A stretch of DNA of 8,084 bases from Clostridia bacterium (GTDB taxonomy: Bacteria; Bacillota; Clostridia; Oscillospirales; Acutalibacteraceae), in contig JAFYQN010000153.1 of NCBI GenBank assembly GCA_017559885.1, positions 1 through 8,084 of the forward strand, read 5' to 3'. Made by a program: the position numbers and the translations under genes. Below the pieces are notes generated by a model. The model saw nothing but the letters and a program-made list of their open reading frames with translations. It had not been told where the DNA came from and ran no database searches. Positions 1 through 5,924 of the stretch are shown here, in pieces; the stretch's first letter is position 1; each line of letters begins with the position of its first letter.

Positions 1-159
1 AAGATAATTGTTAAAGATAACAGTGGTATTGAAACTACACTATATGATGTTAGTACAACACAACTTTCTGACACAATATCAAATATTATTCTTATTGGAA
101 TTTTTGTTTTGGCTGTAATTATAAGTGTGATTTTTGAATTTATTAAGTTGAGAAGGTAA
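1..159 (+). CDS. C-terminal end of a membrane-anchored protein (partial)
   Basis: Frame 1 is open from the window edge to a TAA at 157-159, giving 52 residues; the beginning of the gene lies outside the window. The visible part is a polar stretch rich in Thr, Ser and Asp (about residues 1-28), then one strongly hydrophobic segment of about 20 residues (roughly 29-47, rich in Ile, Val, Leu and Phe), then a short positively charged end (KLRR). This is the layout of a protein with most of its mass outside the cell and a C-terminal membrane anchor with a cytoplasmic basic tail, though that topology is inferred. There is no LPXTG-type sorting motif. Codon use looks more AT-rich than in the neighbouring genes. 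The family cannot be named from this fragment. A terminator follows at 217-246. Confidence 0.6.
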   Translation, partial: KIIVKDNSGIETTLYDVSTTQLSDTISNIILIGIFVLAVIISVIFEFIKLRR

Positions 160-161
160 AC

Positions 162-198
162 ACAAAGACAGGGGACAAAGACAGGGGACGGTTCCGTG
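162..198 (+). repeat. Short direct repeat and REP-like sequence
   Basis: A 13-base unit, ACAAAGACAGGGG, occurs twice back to back (162-174 and 175-187) and is followed by ACGGTTCCGT (188-197), a small palindrome with 4-bp arms and a TT loop. From memory, sequences of the form AGACAGGGGACGGTTC recur in intergenic regions of many Clostridia, sometimes near IS200/RAYT-type transposase genes. No transposase is present here, so this would be a solitary copy. It lies between a stop codon and a terminator and is not coding. Confidence 0.5.
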
Positions 199-216
199 AT
201 TGACAAAACAACGACA

Positions 217-246
217 AAAGGTAGCACTCGTTAGGGTGCTACCTTT
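217..246. terminator. Bidirectional intrinsic terminator
   Basis: AAAGGTAGCACTC (217-229) pairs with GGGTGCTACCTTT (234-246) around a GTTA loop, a 13-bp stem with one G-T wobble. The + strand reads into five T (244-248); the - strand reads into TTTTGTCG. It can end both the + gene finishing at 159 and the - strand methyltransferase gene finishing at 251, which converge here. Confidence 0.85.
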
Positions 247-250
247 TTGA

Positions 251-1609
251 TTATTTTAATATTCTTAACCCCTTTGGATAGTGGTTTTTTGCCACGCCGT
301 TTGACACCTTTGCGCCGCCCAAGGGCACACCGCAAACGGTAACTACCGCCCAACCGTTTGGGCAGTCGGCTTTGATTTCCTCGCCGTGAAGATATTTTAT
401 TATATCATCACTATCGGGGGTAAGGTCAATTTTGCGTTTAAAATCGTTACCATACGCCATAAATAGTTGGTGGTGGGGTAACACGTAGTTTTTCTTTATT
501 TCGCCAATGGTAACACCGCACATAAAGGCGTTACCGCGTTTTATTTCTATATCGCCACTATAAAAAACAGGGGTATCGCCATAAAGGTAAATGTCGTTTT
601 CGTTGTAGTTTTCGAGAGTGTTTTGCAAAAAATCAATCAAAACAGGGTCAATTTTTGCTTTTTTTACGTTTTTTGTCACTAACGGAAAAATTTTTTCTCT
701 CGTGTTTTTTAGCACCGCAACAAACTGACCCTCGCCACGAGTTTTGTGTGGGTAAAAGCGTCGCGCGAGGTGTATGTTTTGGCAACTGCAACCGTCAAAT
801 GCTATGCCGTCGCAACTGTGTTCTTGCACAATCTCGGGCACGGGTATAATCTCAAAATCGGGGTGCGCTTTTAAAAATGCGTCAATCTGCATCTCGTTTT
901 CTTCGGGCGAAAAGGTACAGGTAGCATAGACTATAGTGCCGCCGTCGGCTAGGCACTTGACCGCGTTTTCGAGTATCTCGGTTTGGCGTAACGCGCATTT
1001 TTGCACGTTTTCTTGCGACCACTCAGTAATGGCGACGTCATCTTTTCTAAACATACCCTCGCCTGAGCAGGGCGCGTCAACCATTATAACGTCAAACGTG
1101 TTTGGAAAAAGCTCGGCTAGGCGAGCGGTATCGGTACAGGTGGTAACACAGTTTTTAAGACCGAGTCGCTCTATATTGCCTGTAAGGATTTTGCAACGCG
1201 AGGGAATAATCTCGTTTGAAACGAGCAATCCGCCATCGCCAAGTCGGTTTTTTAGCTGTGTGCTTTTGCCACCGGGCGCCGCGCACATATCAAGCACTTT
1301 GTCATCGGGGTCAATGCTGACACACTCGGCAGGCGCCATTGCGGCGGGCTCTTGTACGTAAATTAACCCCGCGTGGTGAAAGGGGTGATTGCCAACCTTT
1401 TCGTAGTTTAGGTAATACCCTCCGTCAACGTAGGGGATTTTTTCACTACCAAATGGGTTGATTTTTTGAAAATCTTGGGTAGAAATCTTGCTCTTGTTTA
1501 CTCTAAAAGCCTTTTGCGGCGTGTCGTTTATGGCCGCCTCAAACTCTGGGTACTCGTCCCCGAGCAAATTTTTCATTCGGGTTATAAATTCAATTGGTAA
1601 TTGTTTCAT
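251..1609 (-). CDS. rsmF: RsmF-type rRNA cytosine-C5 methyltransferase (NOL1/NOP2/Sun family)
   Basis: This 452-residue cytoplasmic enzyme is predicted to transfer a methyl group from S-adenosylmethionine to C5 of a cytosine in 16S rRNA. Visible motifs are the SAM-binding loop DMCAAPGGKST (107-117), motif IV VDAPCSGEGMFRKD (177-190) with Cys181, and motif VI YATCTFSPEENE (228-239) with the nucleophile Cys231. This two-cysteine arrangement is the hallmark of the family. The C-terminal part (about 370-452, ending NHYPKGLR) matches the RNA-binding extension of RsmF/YebU-like proteins rather than the shorter RsmB, and the length is normal. The exact target cytosine cannot be read from sequence. 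The ATG at 1609 is the only reasonable start because an in-frame stop lies at 1622-1624. The only SD-like sequence, AGAGGTG (1625-1631), sits an unusually long 15 bases upstream. It is the second gene of an operon with rsmE, with no clear promoter of its own. Confidence 0.9.
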   Translation of the reverse strand: MKQLPIEFITRMKNLLGDEYPEFEAAINDTPQKAFRVNKSKISTQDFQKINPFGSEKIPYVDGGYYLNYEKVGNHPFHHAGLIYVQEPAAMAPAECVSIDPDDKVLDMCAAPGGKSTQLKNRLGDGGLLVSNEIIPSRCKILTGNIERLGLKNCVTTCTDTARLAELFPNTFDVIMVDAPCSGEGMFRKDDVAITEWSQENVQKCALRQTEILENAVKCLADGGTIVYATCTFSPEENEMQIDAFLKAHPDFEIIPVPEIVQEHSCDGIAFDGCSCQNIHLARRFYPHKTRGEGQFVAVLKNTREKIFPLVTKNVKKAKIDPVLIDFLQNTLENYNENDIYLYGDTPVFYSGDIEIKRGNAFMCGVTIGEIKKNYVLPHHQLFMAYGNDFKRKIDLTPDSDDIIKYLHGEEIKADCPNGWAVVTVCGVPLGGAKVSNGVAKNHYPKGLRILK

Positions 1610-1630
1610 GTTATAAAATATTTACACCTC

Positions 1631-1696
1631 TGTCATTGCGGTTTAAGCATCCCTTGCCTAAAGGGAGGGGGACCACCGAAGGTGGTGGAGGGATAC
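1631..1696. repeat. Palindromic intergenic repeat between rsmE and rsmF
   Basis: This non-coding stretch can fold in several ways: ATCCCT (1649-1654) with AGGGAT (1689-1694) as an outer stem; CCCTT (1651-1655) with AAGGG (1661-1665); and ACCACC (1672-1677) with GGTGGT (1681-1686) around a GAA loop. It is G-rich on the + strand, unlike its surroundings. The form (CCCTTGCCTAAAGGG followed by a GGTGG hairpin and GGAGGGAT) resembles a dispersed palindromic element I associate with Clostridia genomes; this is recollection. It has no T-run on either strand, so it is not an ordinary terminator, and it lies inside a probable operon. Confidence 0.6.
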
Positions 1697-1713
1697 AAGT
1701 ATGGCAAAAGGGC

Positions 1714-2454
1714 TTATAATTCCATTTCGCTATATAGCATACACATTGCTGTGGTGGTAATAGCGGCAGTTTCGGTGCGTAAAATACGCGAGCCGAGGGA
1801 AATAACCTTGCCGCCGATTTCAAGCGCCGCGTCAATCTCCTTTGGCTCAAAGCCACCCTCAGGACCTATGATGATGCCAACCGACATACCGCCCTTAATC
1901 TTAGAGAGCGCGTCTTTGGTTGCCGCCATACCCTCGGCGCACTCATAAGGCACCAAAAGCAGATCCAAATCCTTGGCTACACCTAGCATTTCCTTGTATG
2001 ATAAGACGTCACACACCTCGGGAATACTTGTGCGTTTGCTTTGTTTTGCCGCCGCTTCGGCAATTGCTTGCCAACGCTCGCGCTTGGACTTTTTCTTTTT
2101 GTCATCTATTTTTACAATACTGCGTTTCATAGCCACAGGGGTAATGCTCGCAACACCGAGCTCCACCGTTTTTTGTATAATGAGCTCTAACTTGTCGCTT
2201 TTGGGCAGACCTTGAAACAGGTGGATTTTTATAGGCAGGTCGGTGTTTTGATAGTTTTCCTCTATAATCTTTGCGATGACGGTATCGGTTTCTATGGATT
2301 CAAGCTCGCAAAGGTCGCTAGTCCCCTCGCAACTTACAAAAAACTGCTCGCCAACGTTCATTCGCAAAACGTTTTTTATATGATTGAAATCAGAGCCGAC
2401 AATAAAATATCGGCCATCCTTTTTGTTTTCAATGTTTACAAAAAAATTATACAT
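1714..2454 (-). CDS. rsmE: 16S rRNA (uracil-1498-N3)-methyltransferase RsmE
   Basis: This 246-residue SPOUT-family enzyme methylates N3 of U1498 (E. coli numbering) in 16S rRNA, using S-adenosylmethionine. The N-terminal PUA-like RNA-binding domain carries HIKNVLRMNVGE (25-36). The SPOUT domain shows ERWQAIAEAAAKQSKR (126-141), the knot signature IIGPEGGFEPKE (195-206) and LGSRILRTETA (220-230), which together form the SAM pocket of the trefoil knot. Length and both ends are typical. The ATG at 2454 is preceded by AAGGTAGG (2463-2470) with an 8-base spacer, and by a good promoter at 2478-2506. It is the first gene of an operon with the RsmF-type gene 104 bp downstream; both modify 16S rRNA, so the operon is functionally coherent. 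In many bacteria rsmE instead follows prmA. Confidence 0.95.
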   Translation of the reverse strand: MYNFFVNIENKKDGRYFIVGSDFNHIKNVLRMNVGEQFFVSCEGTSDLCELESIETDTVIAKIIEENYQNTDLPIKIHLFQGLPKSDKLELIIQKTVELGVASITPVAMKRSIVKIDDKKKKSKRERWQAIAEAAAKQSKRTSIPEVCDVLSYKEMLGVAKDLDLLLVPYECAEGMAATKDALSKIKGGMSVGIIIGPEGGFEPKEIDAALEIGGKVISLGSRILRTETAAITTTAMCMLYSEMEL

Positions 2455-2477
2455 ATTAAAAACCTACCTTTTTACGT

Positions 2478-2506
2478 ATTATATCAAAAAAAATTGCCAT
2501 TTACAA
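2478..2506 (-). promoter_or_regulatory. SigA-type promoter of the rsmE-rsmF operon
   Basis: On the - strand, TTGTAA (2506-2501) is separated by 17 bp from TATAAT (2483-2478), preceded by TGA, which gives an extended -10. Transcription would start near 2471-2472, leaving a leader of about 17 bases before the rsmE ATG. Confidence 0.75.
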
Positions 2507-2508
2507 TA

Positions 2509-2537
2509 TTGATTATTAAAACGCTGTGTGATACAAT
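2509..2537 (+). promoter_or_regulatory. SigA-type promoter of the SGNH hydrolase pair
   Basis: TTGATT (2509-2514) is separated by 17 bp from TACAAT (2532-2537), preceded by TGA (extended -10). The expected start is near 2543-2544, giving a leader of about 17 bases to the ATG at 2561. Its -35 is only 2 bp from the -35 of the divergent rsmE promoter, and CAATATTG (2504-2511), an 8-bp palindrome, bridges the two. Confidence 0.75.
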
Positions 2538-2560
2538 GCGTTTAAAGAAAGGGTGTTATT

Positions 2561-3613
2561 ATGGACATTTCTAAAATTGATAAGAATTTTAAGGTTGAAA
2601 CAAAAATAGAACGCGAAGGGTTAACATTTTTTGACACGGATGAAGCGCCTTTTAAGGTTTATGGCGTTTATCGTGACGGCGACCACTATGTGCGACTTCC
2701 TGCCGACGTTGCAAAGAGCGTTAGCGACGGTGTTTATGGTCTGCATACCCACACCGCGGGCGGACGAGTTCGTTTTGTAACCAATAGCCCATACGTCGCA
2801 ATTAGCGTAAAGGTTAATAACGCATACAAAATGCCGCACTTTACATTTACAGGCAGTATTGGTTGCGATATGTACTCAGGCACTCGTTATATTGGTACAA
2901 TCGTACCGCCAACCAACGTGCAAAACGAGTATGAGGGAGTTATCAACATACCATTTACCGACAATGAGGCGCGTGAATACACAATAAATATGCCTCTTTA
3001 TAGCGGAGTAGATAAAATTTACGTTGGTATAAAAGAGGGTAGCGTACTAACTGCCGCGCCCGAATATGAAATAAGCATACCAATTTGCTACTATGGCTCT
3101 TCGGTAACCCAAGGCGGATGCGCGTCTAGACCGGGCAACGCGTATCAGGGCATCATTTCGCGCGAGCTAGATGCCGACTTTGTAAACCTTGGTTTTTCAG
3201 GCAGCGCCAAAGCCGAAGACGAGATTGCTAACTATATAGCAACCCTTAATATGAGTGTATTTGTTTACGATTACGAATACAATTCTATGACACTTGAACA
3301 CTATCAAAGCACCCACGAGCGTATGTTTAAAATCATACGTGAGAAAAACCCCGATTTGCCAATTATTATGGTATCTCGCCCTAAATATTATCTTTCATCA
3401 AACGAAAGAAGATTTTTTGAAGAGGTGCTAATGGTAAGTTATAACAATGCAGTTGCCGCAGGAGATAAAAACGTTTACTACGTAGACGGCAAAACCTTCT
3501 TCCCCGAGGGAATGCGCGAGGTGGCGCTTGTTGATAACGTGCACCCAACCGACGTTGGTTTTTGGTGCATGGCAAAGACCATAGGCGAAAAACTAAAAGA
3601 AATTTTAAAATAA
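2561..3613 (+). CDS. SGNH/GDSL-family hydrolase, first paralog
   Basis: A 350-residue protein predicted to be an esterase or deacylase of the SGNH superfamily; the substrate cannot be read from sequence. The N-terminal half (about 1-170) is a beta-rich domain containing GCDMY (101-105), which matches the GxDLY signature domain often found ahead of this type of SGNH hydrolase. The catalytic half shows block I YGSSVTQGG (178-186) with nucleophile Ser181 (GSS in place of GDS), block II LGFSGSA (210-216), block III YDYEYN (236-241) with Asn241, and block V DNVHP (325-329) with Asp325 and His328. No signal peptide or membrane segment is present, so it probably acts in the cytoplasm on a small or imported ester. 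The ATG is preceded by AAAGGG (2548-2553) with a 7-base spacer. It is the first gene of an operon with its own tandem paralog. Confidence 0.85.
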   Translation: MDISKIDKNFKVETKIEREGLTFFDTDEAPFKVYGVYRDGDHYVRLPADVAKSVSDGVYGLHTHTAGGRVRFVTNSPYVAISVKVNNAYKMPHFTFTGSIGCDMYSGTRYIGTIVPPTNVQNEYEGVINIPFTDNEAREYTINMPLYSGVDKIYVGIKEGSVLTAAPEYEISIPICYYGSSVTQGGCASRPGNAYQGIISRELDADFVNLGFSGSAKAEDEIANYIATLNMSVFVYDYEYNSMTLEHYQSTHERMFKIIREKNPDLPIIMVSRPKYYLSSNERRFFEEVLMVSYNNAVAAGDKNVYYVDGKTFFPEGMREVALVDNVHPTDVGFWCMAKTIGEKLKEILK

Positions 3614-3622
3614 GGGAAATTT

Positions 3623-4669
3623 ATGGATTTTACAAAAATAGACAAAAATATGAAGGTAGAAACCAAAATCGAACGCGAGGGTCTTACCTTTTATGATATT
3701 GACAACGAGCCGTTTAGAATACACGGCGTTTACCGCGAGGGCGATCGCTACGTGCGTATGCCAAGAGAGTTTGCCGAGGGCATAAACGACAGTATAAAGT
3801 GGCTAAACGGACACACCACAGGCGGCAGAATTCGCTTTGTTACCGATAGTCCGTATATCGCCATGAAATTGGTTGTTAGCGGTACGAGCAAGTTTTCCTT
3901 CTTTTCGATAACAGGACTTTTGGGTTGCGACGTTTACTCAGGCAAGCAATACTTTGGCACAATTATTCCACCGCTTGACACCGAAAACGAATACGAAAAT
4001 GTGATAAATATACCAAACCCACAAGAGCGTGAGTACACAATAAATATGCCTATTTACTCTTGTGTGCATAAGGTGTATATCGGTATAAAAGAGGGTTCAA
4101 CACTAAAGCCTGCAGGTGACTACAAAAACACAAAACCCATTGTGTTTTATGGCTCTTCGGTAACACAGGGCGGATGCGCGTCTAGACCTGGCAACACCTA
4201 CCCAAGCATTATATCTCGCGAACTTGATAGCGATTTTTTGAGCTTTGGTTTTGCAGGTAGCGCCAAAGGCGAGGAGGAAATCGCTCGCCATATAGCAGGT
4301 CGCGAAATGAGTGCGTTTTGTTATGACTATGACTACAATGCCGATAATTTAGAACACTATAAAGCCACTCACGAAAAATTCTTTAAGATTATTAGAGCGG
4401 CGCACCCCGATATTCCGATTATAATGACAACAAGACCCAAAAAGCACCTTGCCCCAGGCGAGCAAGAGCGAATAGACGTGATGATGACCACCTATAATAA
4501 TGCCGTAGCGGCAGGTGATAAAAACGTTTATTACATCAAGGGCACCGATTTGCTAGATGACTCTATCGCTGAGTATGCGCTTATAGAAAACTGTCATCCA
4601 AACGATTGCGGCTTTGCAAGCATGGCGCAAGTGTTGGGCGAAAAATTAAAAGAAGTACTAACTTTGTAA
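3623..4669 (+). CDS. SGNH/GDSL-family hydrolase, second paralog
   Basis: A 348-residue tandem copy of the preceding gene, colinear over its whole length with only short gaps and about 58% identical by hand count. The order of parts is the same: N-terminal domain with GCDVY (101-105), block I YGSSVTQGG (176-184) with Ser179, block II FGFAGSA (208-214), block III YDYDYN (234-239) with Asn239, and block V ENCHP (322-326) with His325. The usual Asp of the DxxH pair is Glu322 here, unlike the first copy. No signal peptide is seen. The gene begins 9 bp after the first copy's stop, with SD AAGGG (3612-3616) overlapping that stop and a 6-base spacer, so the two are almost certainly co-transcribed. 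The divergence suggests different substrates or activity levels, or possibly partners in a heteromer; this is inference. Confidence 0.85.
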   Translation: MDFTKIDKNMKVETKIEREGLTFYDIDNEPFRIHGVYREGDRYVRMPREFAEGINDSIKWLNGHTTGGRIRFVTDSPYIAMKLVVSGTSKFSFFSITGLLGCDVYSGKQYFGTIIPPLDTENEYENVINIPNPQEREYTINMPIYSCVHKVYIGIKEGSTLKPAGDYKNTKPIVFYGSSVTQGGCASRPGNTYPSIISRELDSDFLSFGFAGSAKGEEEIARHIAGREMSAFCYDYDYNADNLEHYKATHEKFFKIIRAAHPDIPIIMTTRPKKHLAPGEQERIDVMMTTYNNAVAAGDKNVYYIKGTDLLDDSIAEYALIENCHPNDCGFASMAQVLGEKLKEVLTL

Positions 4670-4675
4670 AACAAA

Positions 4676-4702
4676 AAAGAGCACTCGGCTTGAGTGCTCT
4701 TT
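4676..4702. terminator. Bidirectional intrinsic terminator between converging operons
   Basis: AAAGAGCACTC (4676-4686) pairs perfectly with GAGTGCTCTTT (4692-4702) around a GGCTT loop. The - strand exits into six T followed by GT. The + strand T-run is short and broken (TTTAAC followed by TTTTA). It lies 7 bp after the second SGNH gene and 5 bp past the stop of the serine dehydratase gene, so it serves both. Confidence 0.85.
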
Positions 4703-4707
4703 AACTT

Positions 4708-5913
4708 TTATAATTTAATTTTAGCAAGACCTGCTTCGGAGGTTTCCTTGTATCTGGAACAAATATCAAGACCTGTTTCTTTCATGGTGTGAATAACGTG
4801 GTCAAGCGATATTTTTCGTGTGTTCCACAAAAAACTTGAAAGGTTAACAGCGTTTATAGCGCGCATTGCCGCAACGGCGTTGCGCTCTATACAAGGAATT
4901 TGCACAAGACCGCAAATAGGGTCACAAGTAAGACCCAAATGATGCTCTATTGCAATTTCGGCGGCATACTCAATTTTGTCAATAGTTAAATCAAACAATT
5001 CTGCCAATGCGGCTGATGCCATAGCGCAAGCCGAACCAACCTCTGCCTGACAACCGCACTCGGCGCCCGAAATTGACGCGTTGGTTTTAATAAGATTACC
5101 TATAAGCCCTGCTGTCATAAGCGCGTGGTAAATTTGCTCGTCACTAAATCCCGATTTTTGCTGATGGTAATAAAGCGTTGCAGGCAGCACTCCTGCCGCG
5201 CCACAGGTTGGCGCTGTTACAATGGTTTCGCCTGCGGCATTTTGCTCGCTTACCGCAAAGGCAAAGGCGCAAACCATACGGTTTTGTCGGGTTTCGGCGC
5301 TTTCGTCTATATGCTGACTGTTAAATAGTGTTTTTGCCTTCTTTTGAACGTCTAATCCACCGGGCAAAATACCTTCGTCGTTAAGACCGTTTTTAATAGA
5401 GCGTTTCATAGCGTCCCATATAGTTGCAATATGCTCTTTTAATTCTTGCCCTTCAAACTCTAACGCATACTGCCAAAGTTTAATACCCTTATCTTCGCAG
5501 TATGCGGCAATATCGGTAAACTTGTCGTGAGGGTAAACGGTTTCTAACTTTTCGGGACACATATTTTCAAACTCTATATATCCGCCGCCTACACTAAACA
5601 CGCGTGTCTTGGCAATTTCTTTACCGTCTTTAAATGCGATAAGAAGCATTGTGTTTGGGTGAGGTAAATCGACAACGTCCATATTAAATTCAATCTCGCA
5701 AGAAATAGGCGCAAAGGTTTTAACAATTACGGTATCGGTGCCGTGACCTTTGCCCGTCTTTGCAAGCGAACCAAAAAGAATCGCTTTAAAACTGTCGGCA
5801 TCAGGGTTTTGCCCTTTAAATATTTTGCATGCTCGCTCGGGACCTATGGTGTGTGAGCTTGACGGTCCGCGACCTATTTTGTAAATTTCTTTTATTGAAG
5901 TCATACCTGACAT
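4708..5913 (-). CDS. sdaA: L-serine dehydratase, iron-sulfur-dependent, single-chain
   Basis: Predicted to deaminate L-serine to pyruvate and ammonia with a [4Fe-4S] cluster instead of pyridoxal phosphate; cytoplasmic and usually oxygen-sensitive. The protein has 401 residues with the beta domain first (about 1-155, substrate motif GPSSSHTIGP at 16-25) and the alpha domain after it (about 165-401: TAPTCGAAGVLPA 233-245, SGAECGCQAEVGSA 282-295, TCDPICGLVQIPCIERN 329-345). Cys288, Cys330 and Cys341 have the same 42- and 11-residue spacing as the three internal cluster ligands I recall for Legionella L-serine dehydratase (343, 385, 396). The fourth ligand there is a C-terminal cysteine 62 residues later; this protein ends two residues before that point and has none. 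Start: ATG 5913 has AAGAGG (5921-5926) 7 bases upstream; Met4 would be too far from it. It follows the isomerase-like gene by 11 bp, with SD overlapping that gene's stop. Confidence 0.93.
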   Translation of the reverse strand: MSGMTSIKEIYKIGRGPSSSHTIGPERACKIFKGQNPDADSFKAILFGSLAKTGKGHGTDTVIVKTFAPISCEIEFNMDVVDLPHPNTMLLIAFKDGKEIAKTRVFSVGGGYIEFENMCPEKLETVYPHDKFTDIAAYCEDKGIKLWQYALEFEGQELKEHIATIWDAMKRSIKNGLNDEGILPGGLDVQKKAKTLFNSQHIDESAETRQNRMVCAFAFAVSEQNAAGETIVTAPTCGAAGVLPATLYYHQQKSGFSDEQIYHALMTAGLIGNLIKTNASISGAECGCQAEVGSACAMASAALAELFDLTIDKIEYAAEIAIEHHLGLTCDPICGLVQIPCIERNAVAAMRAINAVNLSSFLWNTRKISLDHVIHTMKETGLDICSRYKETSEAGLAKIKL

Positions 5914-5924
5914 ATAATTACCTC

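Noticed and set aside
200..205. Perfect TTGACA -35-like hexamer
   Set aside because: No -10-like sequence lies 16-18 bp downstream; that position is the terminator stem, and no + strand gene follows.
936..1361. 141-codon + strand open frame opposite the RsmF-type gene
   Set aside because: It is antisense to the conserved methyltransferase core, is rich in Ser and Pro as antisense frames often are, and has no supporting start context.
1649..1694. Hairpin after rsmE as an intrinsic terminator
   Set aside because: No T-run follows on the - strand, and the downstream methyltransferase gene has no promoter of its own, so read-through is more likely.
1601..1948. 115-codon + strand open frame spanning the intergenic repeat and the end of rsmE
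   Set aside because: It runs through the palindromic repeat and antisense to the conserved SPOUT motifs; no family resemblance.
2212..2574. 120-codon + strand open frame across the start of rsmE and the divergent promoters
   Set aside because: It overlaps rsmE on the opposite strand, runs through both promoters into the SGNH start, and its translation shows no recognisable domain.
2561..4669. Tandem SGNH genes as part of a mobile element or defence system
   Set aside because: There is no transposase, integrase, attachment-site repeat or toxin/nuclease/helicase partner, and the promoter and terminators look like those of the neighbouring housekeeping genes.
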